From NCBI GenBank assembly GCA_008690995.1, contig VRMN01000004.1, forward strand, positions 62,001-126,000: a stretch of 64,000 nt of DNA, in the 5' to 3' direction. Numbering within the stretch: position 1 is the first letter of the stretch; each line of letters begins with the position of its first letter. A program made the translations under genes and the position numbers. The stretch is from Porphyridium purpureum. Lineage: Eukaryota > Rhodophyta > Bangiophyceae > Porphyridiales > Porphyridiaceae. The notes beneath the pieces were generated by a model. The model was given only the letters and a program-made list of their open reading frames with translations, was not told the DNA's origin and did no database searches. This document shows, piece after piece, positions 1 to 10,246 of the stretch.

Positions 1-2
1 CC

Positions 3-1751
3 CATTCGACAGGCACCTCGGCGGCTGCCGCGACTTCCAGTCCGAGTTCAGCGACTCTTGCCCACGCTGCGGACGCCATGACTGCCGTCCATGACATGAT
101 CGAAAAGTTCATGGCACAAAGCTGCGCGCCCATTGTTCATATGTGCACACAAAAGGGCACGACTAGCGCCAGTGTTGGGGTCTCTGGTGATGCGCCCAGT
201 GGCCCTGCAGACTCACTGCACGAGTTTGACTTTGTGAGCCGCGTCGTATGGCCTGAGTGTGTTCACGGCATCCAGGCCAACATGGGTCAGGTGTTCTCGC
301 CAGGCATTCCAAACACCTTTCACCGTTGTTTCAGATCTGCTTGCGCGATTTATGCCGTCATGGAGAAGGCATGTCCCCTCGAGGTGCAATTGGTGCGATT
401 GCATGACAGCGCAACGTCGAAGGACTTCTGGAAGCGTTGGAATCTCGCGGTGTACTTTCAGCTGCGGTTCCAGCAGATCACGGTCGACTTCGTGGCTACT
501 CTCGAACAAGAGAAGAAGAGCGCCATACAAGAAGCTCCCGCAGGGTCGGCGGCGGCATCCGGCACGAGTCACTCGAAAACGTCCGGGTCACCGGCCGGAA
601 GCACCAGCCAAAAGAGTGCGAATGGCAGCGCAAACTCGAAGGACCTGAGCATCGCGCGTGCGACTTCAGGATCATCTTTGGCTTCCTCCACCCAGTATTT
701 GCTTTTGCGCGCAGACATGTATCACCTGCCCGCGACTCATGCTTTGCTGCACGCACTAAGGCTGTGCTGGGACGACCACATTTTCCTCCCCGCTCTGGCT
801 GGCCGCTTTTTGCGGCTTTCGCTGCAATGTATTGCCCGGTACAAAAGCTGGGTACAGGCGGGACTCGATGGTGGCTGGGCAGCACCGGCAGAACGAGGAG
901 AGGCCTCGTTTGGGCAGCAGGCAGCTGGGTCTTCTTCGACGTCAACGCCGCAAACACAGAGCGCGCTGGAGAATGCATCGCTTGTGTACAGTGACATCAA
1001 AACCATGGAAAGCCGACTGCTGGCCGAATTGGCGTCATTATTGCGAGTGCAGTTGGGCTCGGATCTCAACTCGAGCATGTTTGCAATGTTTGACTCGTCG
1101 CTCGCAGAGGGCATCCAGCAGCTGTGCGCATTGCTGCCGAGCATTTGCGACACCATGGTACGGATACTGTCCAAAGCTTGCGTGGAAGGCCTTCAGCCAC
1201 TTCGCGGCATTCTTGCCACATACCGCATGACAAACAAGCCGCCACCAACGCAGTTCTCGCGGTTTGTGCCCAACATTCTCAAGCCGCTGCGTGTGTTTTT
1301 TGGCACAGAGCATGGCGGTAGGCTCCCTGCCGCAGTACGGTTGGACATAGCGCGCCAGATATCCGAGGCATGCTCGATCAAGTACTTTGAGATGGCACGC
1401 GACCTGATTGAAAGCGTGAAGAAGGCTGAGGACGTGCTGAAGCGCTTGAGTCTCGGTAAGCAGCCAGGCGCAGGCAGTGGCAGCGCCGACGGCAGTGTCG
1501 CCGGTGGCACCGGTAAGGGAATGTCTGGAACAAGCTCGGATGTGGACAAGATCAGCTTGCAGCTGTATCTAGACGTGCGCAAGTTTGGCTCAGAAATGGA
1601 GCAGTTTGGGCTCGTGCTGACTGCGTGCCCGCAGTACTCGAACCTGTGGTCTTTTATCAAGGCCGAGACCGAGAGCCGCGTCGGGCACGTGTCCGCGAGT
1701 GCCGTCGCTGGAGCCGCTGTTGCACCTGGCGCGCCGCCACCAGCGCAATAA
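3..1751 (+). CDS. COG2: Conserved oligomeric Golgi complex subunit 2, 5' partial
   Basis: COG2 belongs to lobe A of the COG tether, which captures retrograde vesicles at the Golgi. The frame is open from base 3 to the stop at 1749-1751, with no stop before the ATG at 78, so the gene begins upstream of the window and that ATG is probably internal. About 50 residues after it comes a block with DFVSRVVWPEC, then FSPGIPNTFHRCF, then KRWNLAVYFQLRFQQI. This order matches the COG2 C-terminal domain (Pro in WPE, NPG/SPG turn, KWNLPVYFQIRFQ in other eukaryotes). Two Ser/Gly/Ala-rich inserts (about 540-680 and 1460-1530) look like disordered loops. The stop codon overlaps an AATAAA at 1747-1752, which could serve as a poly(A) signal. 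Identification rests on remembered family sequence and I consider it strong. Confidence 0.85.
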   Translation, partial: HSTGTSAAAATSSPSSATLAHAADAMTAVHDMIEKFMAQSCAPIVHMCTQKGTTSASVGVSGDAPSGPADSLHEFDFVSRVVWPECVHGIQANMGQVFSPGIPNTFHRCFRSACAIYAVMEKACPLEVQLVRLHDSATSKDFWKRWNLAVYFQLRFQQITVDFVATLEQEKKSAIQEAPAGSAAASGTSHSKTSGSPAGSTSQKSANGSANSKDLSIARATSGSSLASSTQYLLLRADMYHLPATHALLHALRLCWDDHIFLPALAGRFLRLSLQCIARYKSWVQAGLDGGWAAPAERGEASFGQQAAGSSSTSTPQTQSALENASLVYSDIKTMESRLLAELASLLRVQLGSDLNSSMFAMFDSSLAEGIQQLCALLPSICDTMVRILSKACVEGLQPLRGILATYRMTNKPPPTQFSRFVPNILKPLRVFFGTEHGGRLPAAVRLDIARQISEACSIKYFEMARDLIESVKKAEDVLKRLSLGKQPGAGSGSADGSVAGGTGKGMSGTSSDVDKISLQLYLDVRKFGSEMEQFGLVLTACPQYSNLWSFIKAETESRVGHVSASAVAGAAVAPGAPPPAQ

Positions 1752-1963
1752 AGACTATATCTGCCTGCATGTGTCAGTATCAGCTACCCAGTCGCCGCGG
1801 ATTCCACACAACGCCCGCGCTGAACACCCCTACGCAAACTCATTTCCACCTCGACACTTGTACTTGATGGCACAGATGGTCCCCGCTGCAAAAAAAACCA
1901 CGAAGGGGGGAGCGTCGGTAGCTCTGCGCTGCGCAGCTCAGGGAACGCGGTCCGAGCGATCGC

Positions 1964-2476
1964 ATGGTGGGAGTGGAACAGGGCTGGGAATCATCGCGCA
2001 ATCAGAGTATGCATAAGCCCAAGGGCGCGTGGGGCGCGGGGAGCGCGTCGATTGTGAACGCGGCCTCAGCTCCGCCGCCTCCTCCCCGGCAAGCGCAGCC
2101 CACCAAGCCGTCCGCGCCGTCTTCCGCAGGCGCAGGCGCCGAGAAGGGGCTGGCTTCGACAGCCGCAGGAGCTCAGATGCCGCTGGACGCGTCCAAGTTT
2201 TCGTACGAGGAGGCGGCGAAGGAGCTGAATGTGACATGGCAACAAACGTTGGCGCCGCTGCGCCCAGCGCCTCGGAATGGACCTGGTGTCGCGCAAAACG
2301 CCGCCGGATCAACCCCTCCACCGCAGTCTGGAGGTGTAGGTATGACCGCCATACGTCCACACGTGTACGTGCCACCCGCGACGCATGCAACTGGTAAAGC
2401 CACCGCGCCCAGGCTGAACTTTGAGTCCGCGCTCAGGGACGCCGTGCACCATGGCCAGACGTCCGGGTCACACTAG
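1964..2476 (+). CDS. Small Pro/Ala-rich protein of unknown function
   Basis: This 170-residue frame starts at an ATG 212 bp after COG2; an in-frame ATG at 2012 (MHKPKGAW) is an alternative start. The N-terminal half is rich in Pro, Ala and Ser. A short block that could fold, FSYEEAAKELNVTWQQTL, lies near residues 78-95. The C-terminus has a Val/Pro-rich stretch and ends in GQTSGSH. I recognise no domain. Codon use resembles the neighbours and the frame is the longest in the interval. The next gene is on the opposite strand and points toward it. It could be a disordered regulatory protein. Existence is likely but not certain. Confidence 0.5.
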   Translation: MVGVEQGWESSRNQSMHKPKGAWGAGSASIVNAASAPPPPPRQAQPTKPSAPSSAGAGAEKGLASTAAGAQMPLDASKFSYEEAAKELNVTWQQTLAPLRPAPRNGPGVAQNAAGSTPPPQSGGVGMTAIRPHVYVPPATHATGKATAPRLNFESALRDAVHHGQTSGSH

Positions 2477-2795
2477 AGTAGGTGTCGTTGGTGAGAAAAT
2501 GCAAGAGTGCGTCGCTGTGAAATATCTTTTCCCCGCCCCCCACCTTTTTTTTTCCGTATCCTACAGCGCTGCGTAAACGCGAATTGGGTCTATTCTGGCT
2601 CACCTAAGGGATTCAGAAAAAGAACACTGACACCAACAACAACAACTACCACTGACCCCAATCGTCCTGCGCCAAGGCCTCCGGACTTTGTCGGTTGTGT
2701 TCTCCGGCCCTGATGGTTTGTACGTGTCCGAATGCTCGTTGGGTGTATCCCAGTCCTCCCCACTAACGCGCACGCCGGCGCACTCAGAAGTCAGC
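2477..2795. other. Spacer between two convergent genes
   Basis: This 319 bp separates the 3' ends of the small unknown gene and lumazine synthase. It holds a T-rich tract near 2541-2552 and short A/C-rich runs near 2630-2660. I see no gene. It probably contains both transcript 3' ends. Confidence 0.5.
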
Positions 2796-3374
2796 TCAGA
2801 AGCCGATCTTCTTGCCCGGCTCGGAGCTGACCTTTTTCGCGCCTCCTTCCGCATTCTCCAGCAAGTTGCCGAATCCGATTTTCTTCGCGCCCGTCTGGTC
2901 TGGCTTGCCCATCTGGGATGAGCGCAGCGTGGCCATTTCGACCGCAGTCAGCGCCCAGTCTTTTGCGTGCGAGCCCTTCCCTGTGGCCCTGAACTCTGCC
3001 TGCTCCTCCGTGAGACACGTGAGCACCCCGAACACGATGGGCACGGTGCTTTGCACCTGGATCTCCATTAGCGACTTGGCGACATTCTCGGCAATGTACT
3101 CGTAATGGTTTGTCTCGCCCTTGACGAGCACACCCAGACAGACGATCGCGTCGAGCTTCTGGGTGATGGACACGAACCTTGCGGCGAGCGGGAGCTCCCA
3201 CGTGCCGGGCACCTTGAACTGGATGATGTTGTCGTTCTCCACACCGGACGCCTTGAGCGTATCGACGACGTCTTTCTGCATCGCCTCCACGAGCTCGGCG
3301 TTCCACCGGGTCGCAAGGACGCCAATCCTGAACTTCTTCCCGTCCATCTCTGCAAACGTCACCTCCTTGCCCAT
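2796..3374 (-). CDS. RIB4: 6,7-dimethyl-8-ribityllumazine synthase
   Basis: The enzyme condenses 5-amino-6-ribitylaminouracil with 3,4-dihydroxybutanone 4-phosphate to give lumazine, the penultimate step of riboflavin synthesis. Three family blocks are visible in order. PGTWELPLAA corresponds to the ribityl-binding GAFEIP loop. GVLVKGETNHYEYI carries the phosphate-binding GET turn and the catalytic His. PIVFGVLTCLTEEQA matches PVVFGVLTTDTLEQA. The end HAKDWALTAVEMATL matches the last family helix. The start is the ATG at 3374 (MGKEVTFAEMDGKKFRIGVL); the frame stays open 56 codons upstream but that part is Arg/Gly-rich and unlike the family. About 25 extra residues follow the core and end in Lys/Gly-rich GKKIGF. 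A plastid presequence is not obvious. The gene shares its promoter spacer with divergent EDC4. Confidence 0.93.
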   Translation of the reverse strand: MGKEVTFAEMDGKKFRIGVLATRWNAELVEAMQKDVVDTLKASGVENDNIIQFKVPGTWELPLAARFVSITQKLDAIVCLGVLVKGETNHYEYIAENVAKSLMEIQVQSTVPIVFGVLTCLTEEQAEFRATGKGSHAKDWALTAVEMATLRSSQMGKPDQTGAKKIGFGNLLENAEGGAKKVSSEPGKKIGF

Positions 3375-4227
3375 ACGCAACGGCGGCGCGCGCGCTCCGC
3401 TCCGCGCCGGTCCTCGCCCACATAACAACGGGCAGGCGCTCTGCCCACCGCGGCGCTCCCGCAACGCACGATCCTCCCACAAACGCGTCCATCTTGTCTC
3501 TCCACCACTTACCTTCTCCTTATCCACCGCCATCTCCTCCACCCTCCTGTTCGCTCACACGCTCCACCAGCCTTGGCGCATCCACTGAACCTTTCGCCAC
3601 CAACTGTACCTGAAAGAGGTTCTGTGCACAAGTACAGTTCGCGCACGTGCGCGGTGGCGGGACCGCGCACGTGCCTTGCGCCGCGCGCGTCACGCCACGC
3701 GTGTTGCCGCGGCAACTGCGCCTCACGACCATCCGCCGTCTCGTGCAGCGCCTCACCATCTTCCGCCGTCTCGTCCCGGCAACTGCGCCTGACGACCTTC
3801 CGCCGTCTCATCGCGGCGCGCCAAAGTGGCGTATGCCGGGCAGCGCTGCGTTTCGCCGGTCGGGTTTCCTTCTCGGTCTGAGCCCACGAGGCGTGCGCTT
3901 GCATCTGCCATCACGGCGCATTCGACGCACGGCTGTCCACCAAACCCATGGCGCCGCACACACGGCAACGCGCGCCAGCCAAGGTCGCGCAGCCCGCGTT
4001 CGCGTCCACGCGCGCCCGAGTTCATGTACAGTGAGGTACAGTGTCGATGAGAACTGTACTCACAGACATGTTTGAAGTACAGTGATCGGGTTGGCTGCGT
4101 GAGTCGGGGGAAAGGCGGCGATGGAGGAGAGAAGGGGGGGGAGCACACGGTGGCGGACGAGGGGAGTCGGTGTAAGGGGAGTGGAGGTGGGGACGGAGGA
4201 CTGAGCGCGCGATGGCGGAGATGACCG
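3375..4227. other. Divergent promoter region, lumazine synthase / EDC4
   Basis: This 853 bp lies between two genes transcribed away from each other and holds no convincing gene. Six copies of GTACAGT or its complement occur here (see the separate entry). Short tandem blocks built on CTCACGACCATCCGCCGTCTC recur between about 3720 and 3815. A G-rich tract lies at 4105-4145. The last 30 bases before EDC4 hold an out-of-frame ATG. Confidence 0.6.
3603..4083. promoter_or_regulatory. Six-copy GTACAGT/ACTGTAC cluster
   Basis: Copies lie at 3603-3609 (minus orientation), 3632-3638, 4026-4032, 4036-4042, 4053-4059 (minus) and 4077-4083. The last four fall within 58 bp. The cluster sits between the divergent starts of lumazine synthase and EDC4, so it may serve both. 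Function as a promoter element is inferred from recurrence in other spacers of this window. Confidence 0.6.
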
Positions 4228-7194
4228 ATGAGCAGCGGCTGGCGGCGCAGCGCAGGTTTCTCGGCGCGGTTTGGCGGGTTTGGAGATCTGGCGCCCAACG
4301 GCGGCGCGTCCGCGCCCACCGCACCGGCGGCATTGGGCGCGCACTCAGAGTCGCCGGTGCATGCGCGGACGGCGGGGGCGGCGACTGCATCGGCGCAAGC
4401 GCATGTGTTGGACGCAGATCTGGCCATGCATCAGCAGCAGCAGCCGTGGTGGCCAGGCTGCGTCATCGCACCGGACGAGTCCGACGTGCATTACGACGCG
4501 GCTCAGTTTGCGAGCGTGGTGCAGAAAAGAGACGTCCGGACAAAGGATATCACGATGTACAAGTCCAAGTACGAGGAGAGCGCGGGGCGGAAAATTGCGG
4601 CAGACACTAACTTTATCTCATACTCGGTGAATGGGCACATCCGTGTGCTCTCTGACGATCTATCCACACGAACGCTGCTCAAGGGGCACGACGACGCGAT
4701 AGACGACATGGAGTTCTTTGCACAAACAGTTGCGCTGCCAGATGGTGGCGTGCAGAGCTGTCTGGCATCGTGCGGCGTCGATGGCCTCGTATTTCTGTGG
4801 ACCATCGTGCGTATGCCCGGCGACACGCTCGGCGAGGATGTGATCAAGTGTACCGACTCGATGAAGTGGCGCCATCCGCGCCCGAAAGGGCGTTACAGTC
4901 GCGTCACTTTTTGCAAGACTGCACACCGCCTCGCGCTTGTCGACCGCGAGAGCGATTCCGTGCGACTCATCATGGCCGAACGCGCGGGGTTCTCGTCGCG
5001 CACGCATTATCGAGAGCTCGAGCTGAGCTCCAGCACTGGCTCACCGCTTTGTGCTGCCGCGTGGTTGTCGAAAGACCGCATATTGACTGCGACCGTTGGC
5101 GGCACGGTCGATCTTTGGGATCCAGATACTGGTGTACGTTTACACACATTTGAGCCTCACGGCGGCCGCGCCATCTTTGAAATGCAGGCGTTGTCTGCTT
5201 CGACCTTTTTCACGATCGACGCAAACACCAACTCGATCTTGACATGGTACATACCCTCGTCGGCTTCTGAAAGCGAGTCGGTTGCAAATGCACCCAGTCG
5301 GATTGGACCAGAGCGAAAGCAGAGCATAACGTTGAACGTGGGCTCACGAAGTGGGATGGCCGCGTCGGCGCAGTACGCATCGTCATTTCTGGTGGCGGGC
5401 TGCGAACCGGCATCCGAATTCGTGCTTCTGATGGATATCACGCGGCGGACGCTTTTTGTATTACACGTCGATGTCAGCACCCTGTGGCGCTTCGATTGCA
5501 TCACCGAGATCCAACCCAAGCGCGACGCGATTTCATTTTGCGTGTCGCGCAAGTCACCGGCGGCGGCAAGCGGTGAGTCACCTGTCCTGTGTATGTACGC
5601 CGTGCAGCTCAAGGCAATCCAACTGCTCGAGATTGTGGCACGCGATTGCATGCCGGGACCGTCATCTGTTCCCACCACGTTTTGTAAGCCCGCGGTGACT
5701 CAAAGCTCGTATATGCTACCAGTGCCCGGTACGACCGGAACAGGAGCAGCAATGCAGCAGCAGATGCGTGACCAACGACAGCCAAATGATGAACAGCAAC
5801 ACGAGCAACAACACACGAGCCCCATGACTCTTTCCTCGCTTCGGCCAGGGGGCTATGAAATCAAGACACCGAACCCCACGCCGATTCCTGTCGGGCGCGC
5901 AGGCTCATCACGTGCGAGCGGCGGTGGCGGCGGTGGCGCTCGAACGATTAGCTCCGCTCGTTCATCACCACCATCTGCATCGCCGAGGGCGGCGTCTCCG
6001 CCGACGTCTGGAGCGAACACGCCAGCACAAGCGCGGAGCACGATGGGAGCCCCGGTGGTACCTTCGCTCGCGGCGGCTGTATCGATGCAAACGTTTGAAT
6101 TGGACTTGTGCGCAAAACTAGAGAAGCAGTGCATGATCGTTGTGGAGCAGGTACAAGCGTCAAACAAGGCTCAGGAAGCTGCATTTTCGGACAAGCTGGC
6201 TCGTCTTTGCACGTCAGTGGAAAGTACTCTCAAGTCGTCGATGCAGGGCATGGTGGAGAGCGCTTGTCGACGAGAGATGGCCGGAGCGATGGTCTCAATG
6301 TCTGAAACAGTTTCGAACAGTCTTGAGCACGAGCTGAACGAAGCTGCGCTGCGTGACGCGTGCCGCGCACATGCTAAAACGATGGTGTCTGGTCCTAGTT
6401 CGGACGCTCCGCAGGCGCGCAACGAGTTGCAGCTGGCGTACAGCGACGTCCTGTTTTCTGCAGGTATGCAAGAGCACCTCGAGCGGCTGATGGAGGAATC
6501 GCAAGTGAGCGGCACGTTCTCATCGGCGTGCGACATGATGGCGGCGCAGATCAGCGAGGCAATCGCGCGCGGCATGGAGCACCGCTTTATGCGTATTGTG
6601 TCGCCTGAAATGGAGCGTGCTTGCGCACTTGCTAGTCAGGCTGCGGACAAGTCGCACACGATGAACAGCTGCCTGGGCGGCTTAATCCTCACAACCGCCG
6701 CCGCGGCGAACGGTCTGGGGCTCGCGGACAAGTCACCGCCAGTAGATTATCGTGCCAATATAATCGAGCATATGGCACGGCAAAGCATAGAAGACGCTCT
6801 GGAGGAGCTGGTCGCGGCGGCGCAGAACCAACGTGGAAGTACAGCGGGCGGTGATAATGAGACCAGTCTTACTCTGTGGTTCTGTTCAGAGTGGGACCCG
6901 GAGATTTTTGAGGCGGCGGACAAAGTTGTGAGCTCGCGCGCTATGCTAGGGCTTATCTCGTGCCTGAGTGACGTGCTCGAGGCAGACGTCGAACTTGCGT
7001 TTCGCTGGCTGCACGAAGTGCTCCTGATGCTTGAGCTGGACGACGACGACGAGGACGGTGTGCACGAGTATGCCGCCAGCGTTCTTGAGCCGCTGTCCGC
7101 AAAACTCGGCGCGCTCTACGAGACTGCCTCACTGCCTAGTAAGCTGCAGAAGCGCTGCAAAGTGCTCCGGCACCTCGTCAAGAGCGTGGCCTAG
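4228..7194 (+). CDS. EDC4: Enhancer of mRNA-decapping protein 4 (Ge-1/Varicose)
   Basis: EDC4 scaffolds the DCP1-DCP2 decapping complex in P-bodies. The 988-residue protein begins with a low-complexity stretch, then a WD40 region from about residue 120 to 480: NGHIRVLSDDLSTRTLLKGH matches the Ge-1 propeller block GKVRVI...LLKGH, followed by DMEFF and a repeat ending VFLWTI. A disordered Gln/Ser/Pro linker spans about 500-620. Helical, probably coiled-coil sequence follows (CAKLEKQCMIVVEQVQASNK onward). The C-terminal alpha domain carries LWFCSEWDPEIF and FRWLHEVLLML, as in the family's conserved C-terminus. An earlier ATG at 4212 (strong AUGG context) opens a different frame reading MAEMTDEQRLAAQRRF, so translation may be damped by an overlapping upstream frame, or the true N-terminus may be in that frame with a base error nearby. 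Confidence 0.88.
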   Translation: MSSGWRRSAGFSARFGGFGDLAPNGGASAPTAPAALGAHSESPVHARTAGAATASAQAHVLDADLAMHQQQQPWWPGCVIAPDESDVHYDAAQFASVVQKRDVRTKDITMYKSKYEESAGRKIAADTNFISYSVNGHIRVLSDDLSTRTLLKGHDDAIDDMEFFAQTVALPDGGVQSCLASCGVDGLVFLWTIVRMPGDTLGEDVIKCTDSMKWRHPRPKGRYSRVTFCKTAHRLALVDRESDSVRLIMAERAGFSSRTHYRELELSSSTGSPLCAAAWLSKDRILTATVGGTVDLWDPDTGVRLHTFEPHGGRAIFEMQALSASTFFTIDANTNSILTWYIPSSASESESVANAPSRIGPERKQSITLNVGSRSGMAASAQYASSFLVAGCEPASEFVLLMDITRRTLFVLHVDVSTLWRFDCITEIQPKRDAISFCVSRKSPAAASGESPVLCMYAVQLKAIQLLEIVARDCMPGPSSVPTTFCKPAVTQSSYMLPVPGTTGTGAAMQQQMRDQRQPNDEQQHEQQHTSPMTLSSLRPGGYEIKTPNPTPIPVGRAGSSRASGGGGGGARTISSARSSPPSASPRAASPPTSGANTPAQARSTMGAPVVPSLAAAVSMQTFELDLCAKLEKQCMIVVEQVQASNKAQEAAFSDKLARLCTSVESTLKSSMQGMVESACRREMAGAMVSMSETVSNSLEHELNEAALRDACRAHAKTMVSGPSSDAPQARNELQLAYSDVLFSAGMQEHLERLMEESQVSGTFSSACDMMAAQISEAIARGMEHRFMRIVSPEMERACALASQAADKSHTMNSCLGGLILTTAAAANGLGLADKSPPVDYRANIIEHMARQSIEDALEELVAAAQNQRGSTAGGDNETSLTLWFCSEWDPEIFEAADKVVSSRAMLGLISCLSDVLEADVELAFRWLHEVLLMLELDDDDEDGVHEYAASVLEPLSAKLGALYETASLPSKLQKRCKVLRHLVKSVA

Positions 7195-9571
7195 GCACCG
7201 ACGACAAATGTCGTTCTTCCCAGTATGTCGGAGCGGACTCGCCACAGTGTACAGTAAAATAGAAATAGTCGTACGAGATGCACCGGATCATCATCCCTCT
7301 GCTTTTCGCGAAGCTGGATTCACGCTTGGCGTCACTCCATTCTATCGCGTATTCCCGGCTTTTACTACCTTTTTTCAGCTGCTGCGATACGCGCGCGTTG
7401 AACTATAAACCTGAGTGTAAATACCTCGTGTCCACTGCCGTCACGGGCCTCCTGCGCAAAGATGCTACAGGATGTTCAGTGAGTCATTGACATCGCGCTT
7501 CAGAGTCCTGCGCTTGCGCACCGTTGTGGCTACACAGTGCATCGCGTAGCCACCGTCTACACAGTATATGGGCACGACGTGGTTGTGAAAGCACGTGAAC
7601 TACCGGCTAGACTGGTATTCATTCGCATTTTCAGCTTCCTTGCCTCTTCTGCTTGACGCCTTGCACGATTCCTTCACGGGCCAGCACAGTGACCGCGGCC
7701 GCAGATGCTGAAAAATACCTGCTCCACAAACTACCTCAGCATTTCGTCTATCAGTTGCATCAGCTCAAGTTTGGGATGTTTCGACGCAGCCCATACGTAA
7801 CTCGCCACCACACAAGCAAGCCAGTGTGAATAGAAAGCTGCGCACTCGCCTCTTGCACTTCAGCCACAGAGTCTGTCCAGCATCTTGATCAAGTCGCCGT
7901 ATGGTCGAAGGAAACTTGGCGTCGGGCACCTGCTTTAAAGATTCTAGCACGACTTTTTCTCCCTGCTCATCCATAGCCTCCTTTCGACATGAGCTTTCTC
8001 AAGACCACTTTTATGCTGGTACTCCTTTGTGCTCTGCTAAGCACAAGCTAGAGTCTTTTCGTAATCTTTTGTCCAAGTGTAGTTGAAAAGGACAGGGCGA
8101 CCAGGGTCTACTGCCACTCCTCGTTTGTTTGAAATGATGGCATCATCAGTCGTGACGATATCAGCACATTCCTTGTCGCGTTTTTTTGGCAGCGCTTGTA
8201 GCCAACACTTTGTGAATATTGGCACTAGAAGCATTGCCATGAGTCTACATCGTCGTCGCAAAGTGACGCCGCTTGTTCCGACCTTCGGCTTCACAGGGTT
8301 GAAAGCTAGTCTCCAAATGCTGCTTTGCGTTGGCGCGGCATGCTGGTAAATGTTCTAGTCGAAAGCTGCCCGTATGATCAAAAGCAGGTTGCAGCTGGTC
8401 TCGAAAAATGCCCGTTTCAATTGTGATGTGCTTTGACACGAAGCTGCAGAAGTCTCTGGTACCGCGCTCTAGCATCTCTACTTTACCATTATAGAGCCAT
8501 CGCAGGCAATCCTCCCAGCGCTCCTCGATGCGCTTCGTAGGCCGCAAACCAGCTGTATCCAGTGGAAGGTCATCGTACCGCTACATCCCCTGGTTGCTGC
8601 AGGCTTCCATAGCAGCTCATGCTGTCGGCACAGGCACATGCTTGACGGACTTCTACTTTTGCTCCTCTTATTCAGGTCCACCCTTACGGAACACACGCTT
8701 CGTGTCGCATGGCCTGGCCATACTTGTCCCATTAGCTCTGGGATCTCGTGACAGAGCATCAAAGAGGACCGCGTATGCTGTGCCCACGCGCCCACTCATG
8801 TTGGAGATTCACATTGTGGTTTTCTGCGTCGAGTCGTCCGTGTCAGGGCAGCTCAATAGCTCGCTCACTTGCCCGAAATCAGAGCCATCCGTGTTGTCTG
8901 GTCGCAGCGGCTCGTAGTCCGTTCAAGCGCCGCGCCACGGGTTTCAACTGGAGCATCAAGCTCAGCTTCGTTCCAGAGGACTCGGCTTCATTTCGGCACA
9001 AGTTATTTTCCTTCCAAGAGGTCGGGAGCCCAGTGATGCAGAAGCCGGATTGCTCCAGTAGCAGTGCGGGTGCCACCAAGGGACACGGCGCTCGATCTGG
9101 CGCTGCAGATGGCTGTCGCGGCAAAGCTGGCTCAAGTTGATCGTGGTCATGCTCTCCTGAATCACCTTACTGCGTGCGAGTCGCACAGCGACATCAGGCC
9201 GGGCCGTTTTCACGTCGTCATCAGGCGCTCCTTTCTCGCCAGCATCGGACACAGATCGAGCGCGGGAACGCCATCGGCGCAGCGGTTTAACGACTAATTG
9301 GTCTAACGGCTAACGGTTTCAATAAACTGACAGATCGCTGTACGCCGCGTGTTCAGTGCGGAAGCCTCATCCGCACAGCTCGAGCGGGGCCGGTTTGCGA
9401 CACGCAAGCGGATGGCGGAGGGAGGCGCGCCGAAGCGTTGGGTCGCGTCGTCGTGTTCGTCGTCTCGCTACCGTCCGTGGGGTGTCCGGACGCCTGCCTC
9501 CGCGACGTCGCCCGAGCGGCCCCGACTCGGCGGTTGGGATTGGCCCGCGGCTCCGCGCCACGTGCGGCGTG
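7195..9571. other. 2.4 kb without a recognisable gene
   Basis: Only short frames occur here, none with a domain I know. A single GTACAGT lies at 7249-7255, just after EDC4. Base composition between 7250 and 9300 is more even than in the flanking genes. The longer minus-strand frames between about 7765 and 9250 give protein-like but unrecognised peptides in more than one frame, as a decayed coding sequence would. I cannot name its source. Confidence 0.4.
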
Positions 9572-9976
9572 ATGATCATAGTGACTGGCCAGCTCGCGCA
9601 GTCCGCGGATGGCGAGTTGGCAAAGAAGTTGGAGCAGCGAAGGATGCAGCGCGATGCAAGCGACAATTATAGCGCTGACATGGTGGCGGCTGCAGGGACG
9701 GACGACGCCGGAAACACGGTGAACGCCGTGCCGGTGGACGCGTCCACGTCGGATTTGATGGCAAGGCTTATTCAAAAACGTGCAATGCAAGAACAGGAGA
9801 GACAACGCCAGACCGCTCAAGAGCAGGGAACCTCAAAGGCGTCCGTTGCGCATGAGCCGCCGCTATCGTCGTCCTCTGGGCTGACGTTGGCGCAAAAGCT
9901 CGAACTGAAGCGGCAGCGACAACGAGAAGAGGCACTCAGTAGACATCAGCAACAACAAGAAGAAGAAAAACGATAG
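9572..9976 (+). CDS. Small charged protein with repeated KLxxRR-type motifs
   Basis: The 134-residue frame from the ATG at 9572 (MIIVTGQLAQ) carries three spaced copies of a similar helix: ELAKKLEQRRMQRD near residue 14, DLMARLIQKRAMQEQERQR near 64, and LAQKLELKRQRQREEAL near 108. The C-terminus is Gln/Glu-rich. The frame stays open upstream to about 9356 but without another ATG. Repeated amphipathic basic helices of this kind often bind actin, RNA or a partner protein; I do not recognise the family. The repeats across the frame argue that it is a real gene. Confidence 0.5.
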   Translation: MIIVTGQLAQSADGELAKKLEQRRMQRDASDNYSADMVAAAGTDDAGNTVNAVPVDASTSDLMARLIQKRAMQEQERQRQTAQEQGTSKASVAHEPPLSSSSGLTLAQKLELKRQRQREEALSRHQQQQEEEKR

Positions 9977-10246
9977 CAACATTAGCACCGGAGTGGATGG
10001 GATAGAAGCCTGAGCGATGAACAATCAGTTTGCTTTTCTTTCCCATGGATCTGGCCCTTACGGTGTCGGGTCGATGGTACTTGGCAGTGCTTATTGGAAT
10101 AAGCTCGCCACGACCAAGCTGGTCTAAAGGATCGTATCATTCCGAATATAATTATACTCTGTATCTACCTACTCTGATGCACTGTTACGTAGAAGCACAA
10201 CCCTTCAAGATCATGTGCCCCTAAGCACCTAGCCCGCAGCAGCTTG

